A stretch of 21,300 nt of DNA from Patescibacteria group bacterium (lineage in GTDB: Bacteria > Patescibacteriota > Microgenomatia > Daviesbacterales > UBA10151). Shown one piece after another: positions 19,962-21,300 of this stretch. The notes below the pieces were generated by a model, which saw only the letters and a program-made list of their open reading frames with translations, ran no database searches and was not told the origin of the DNA. A program made the position numbers and the translations under genes. Position 1 is the stretch's first letter, and every line of letters starts with the position of its first letter. Where the stretch lies: the NCBI GenBank assembly GCA_018816815.1, contig JAHIVD010000067.1, positions 1-21,300 on the forward strand. The letters are read 5' to 3'.

Positions 19962-21071
19962 ATGGTAAACAGTATTACTACATTTACATCTGAATCGGTC
20001 TGTGCCGGTCATCCGGATAAAATATGTGATCAAATTTCTGACGCAATTTTGGATGCTGTTTTAACACAGGATAGATTCGGCCGTGTGGCTTGTGAAACAT
20101 TGGTTGGATTTAATAAGGTAGTAATTTCCGGTGAAATTACTGCTAATGCTAAAGTGAATTATAAAAGCATTGCCAGAGAGCAAATTAAGAGACTTGGTTA
20201 CAATGATCCTAAATTGAATTTTTCCTACAAATCACATATAGAAAACTATCTACACGAACAATCACAAGACATTGCTGTAGGAGTTGATAACAAAGGTGCA
20301 GGTGATCAGGGCATGATGTTTGGATTTGCCTGCAGTGAAACCAAACAGCTGATGCCTCTTCCTATAATTCTTGCTCATGATTTAGTAAGACGAATGGATT
20401 ATGTTAGAGAAGAAGGTTTGATTGCTTATCTTAGGCCGGACGGCAAAAGCCAGGTGACTGTGGAATACAGGAATGGTAAACCATCAAAAATTCTACAAGT
20501 AGTTGTTGCTATACCACATAAAGAATCAGTTCTTTTAAGTCAAGTTAAAAAAGATATTTATAATGCAGTTGTTGTGCCAATTTTGGATCAGTTTGGTTTT
20601 AAGTTAAATATTAAAGATTTAATTGTTAATGGAACAGGTGTTTGGCACAACGGAGGACCAGCTGCTGATTGTGGAGTAACCGGAAGGAAAATAGTTGTTG
20701 ATGGATACGGAGGTTATGCCAGAGTTGGAGGTGGAGCTTTTTCTGGAAAAGATCCGACAAAAGTTGATAGGTCAGGAGCATATGCTGCTAGATTTTTGGC
20801 TAAAAATATTGTGGCTCATAAGCTGGCTGAAAGAGTAGAAGTGAGACTGGCTTATTTTATTGGAGCCAAAAAGCCTACGATGCAAGAGATAGAGACTTTT
20901 GGAACAGCCAAAAAAAGCCAGAAAGTTATTAAAGATTTTATGTTAAAGATTCTGGATACTTCGGTTGCCGGGATTTTGAAAGGTCTTAATTTACAAAGAC
21001 CGATTTATCTGCCAACAGCTGCTTATGGTCATTTCGGCAGGGAAGAATTTCCCTGGGAAAAGATTGTTTAG
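19962..21071 (+). CDS. metK: S-adenosylmethionine synthetase
   Basis: Makes SAM from ATP and methionine in the cytosol. The ATG at 19962 gives MVNSITTFTSESVCAGHPDK; ATG and TTG codons further upstream lie inside the terminator hairpin. Motifs: GHPDK (16-20), GAGDQGMMFG (112-121), DGKSQVTVEY (160-169), TGRKIVVDGYGG (240-251), GGGAFSGKDPTKVDRSGAY (256-274) and the ending AYGHFGREEFPWE. The length of 369 residues is a little short of the usual 380-400. The ATP-site stretch TGVWHNGGPAADCG differs from the common TGRFVIGGPMGDCG, so it belongs to a divergent branch. It is controlled by the SAM riboswitch just upstream. Confidence 0.96.
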   Translation: MVNSITTFTSESVCAGHPDKICDQISDAILDAVLTQDRFGRVACETLVGFNKVVISGEITANAKVNYKSIAREQIKRLGYNDPKLNFSYKSHIENYLHEQSQDIAVGVDNKGAGDQGMMFGFACSETKQLMPLPIILAHDLVRRMDYVREEGLIAYLRPDGKSQVTVEYRNGKPSKILQVVVAIPHKESVLLSQVKKDIYNAVVVPILDQFGFKLNIKDLIVNGTGVWHNGGPAADCGVTGRKIVVDGYGGYARVGGGAFSGKDPTKVDRSGAYAARFLAKNIVAHKLAERVEVRLAYFIGAKKPTMQEIETFGTAKKSQKVIKDFMLKILDTSVAGILKGLNLQRPIYLPTAAYGHFGREEFPWEKIV

Positions 21072-21199
21072 TTTGTTTTAAATTGAGGGAAGTTTTTAAA
21101 TTTATCTTCGGTTACAATAACTTTTTCTACCTGTGCTATTGAGGGACCAATGTGACACCATTTCACAAATTTATCTAAATTTTTCCTGACTTGTATCAT
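21068..21199 (-). CDS. Small hypothetical protein (43 aa)
   Basis: On the minus strand, ATG at 21199-21197 directly follows the TAA of the upstream frame and leads through 43 codons to TAA at 21070-21068. The predicted protein starts MIQVRKNLDKFVKWCHIG and ends FKNFPQFKTN. It overlaps the metK stop by four bases in convergent orientation. No family was recognised. Support is its complete frame in an otherwise unexplained stretch and the tight junction with the frame before it; a chance frame this short is possible. Confidence 0.4.
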   Translation of the reverse strand: MIQVRKNLDKFVKWCHIGPSIAQVEKVIVTEDKFKNFPQFKTN

Positions 21200-21300
21200 T
21201 TAGTGTCCCAGGGATTTAAGCAGGTCAACCTTCTCTTTTAAAAGCGGGTCTTCAATGGTTGTTTCAACAAAGGCTGTTTCTCCTGTCTTGGTATTGGTGA
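21200..21300 (-). CDS. C-terminal end of an unidentified protein (partial)
   Basis: A minus-strand frame is open from the window edge to TAA at 21202-21200, 32 residues: TNTKTGETAFVETTIEDPLL then KEKVDLLKSLGH. The mixed hydrophobic and charged composition looks like real coding sequence, and the other two minus-strand frames hit stops earlier. Neither family nor length can be judged from this fragment. It is probably followed by the 43-codon frame with no spacer and marks the start of an oppositely oriented gene block. Confidence 0.5.
   Translation of the reverse strand, partial: TNTKTGETAFVETTIEDPLLKEKVDLLKSLGH

Noticed and set aside
1..21300. CRISPR arrays, tRNA or rRNA genes, prophage or transposon genes
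   Set aside because: No regularly spaced repeats, cloverleaf sequences, rRNA segments or mobile-element proteins were seen.

Overview
The window is a nearly unbroken, plus-strand ribosomal-protein supercluster from an AT-rich bacterium (by eye well under 50% GC). The order is tuf, then S10 / spc / alpha operons fused end to end, then rplM-rpsI, a sugar phosphomutase gene and metK. Four features suggest a Candidate Phyla Radiation (Patescibacteria) genome, possibly Microgenomates-like: there is no rpmD (L30) gene between rpsE and rplO; adenylate kinase is short and appears to lack the LID domain; IF-1 is enlarged; and many ribosomal proteins carry Lys/Glu-rich tails. TGA ends several genes (tuf, rplV), so the standard code applies. 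The lineage is an inference from family knowledge, not from a search.

Layout: 74-1258 tuf; 1369-1677 rpsJ; 1690-1872 a promoter and structured leader with a terminator-like hairpin just before rplC; 1873-7364 rplC, rplD, rplW, rplB, rpsS, rplV, rpsC, rplP, rpmC, rpsQ; 7398-12460 rplN, rplX, rplE, rpsN, rpsH, rplF, rplR, rpsE, rplO, secY; 12536-13812 adk and map; 13813-13972 a promoter and structured leader; 13973-17474 infA, rpmJ, rpsM, rpsK, rpsD, rpoA, rplQ; 17489-18306 rplM, rpsI; 18396-19805 a phosphomannomutase/phosphoglucomutase; 19831-19961 a SAM-I-clan riboswitch with terminator; 19962-21071 metK; 21068-21300 two minus-strand reading frames of unknown function converging on metK. Two genes too short for a long-ORF scan, rpsN (59 aa) and rpmJ (38 aa), are intact.

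The genes together make the core of the ribosome and RNA polymerase alpha, plus the factors that start translation (IF-1), remove initiator methionine (Map), deliver aminoacyl-tRNA (EF-Tu), insert membrane proteins (SecY) and balance adenylates (Adk).

The most unusual content is between genes. A 173-182 bp segment runs from the stop codon of one gene through the start codon of the next. It is present twice, before rpsS and before rpsD, about 10.6 kb apart, with 113 of 116 bases identical next to the start codon. Each copy holds a small reading frame (36 and 33 codons) with its own Shine-Dalgarno sequence, in frame with the downstream ribosomal gene. A second, shorter repeat (38 identical bases) spans the 3' ends of rplV and rpsQ and is read there in two different frames. 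An N-terminal extension of L4 appears to contain a dispersed REP-like repeat captured as coding sequence.
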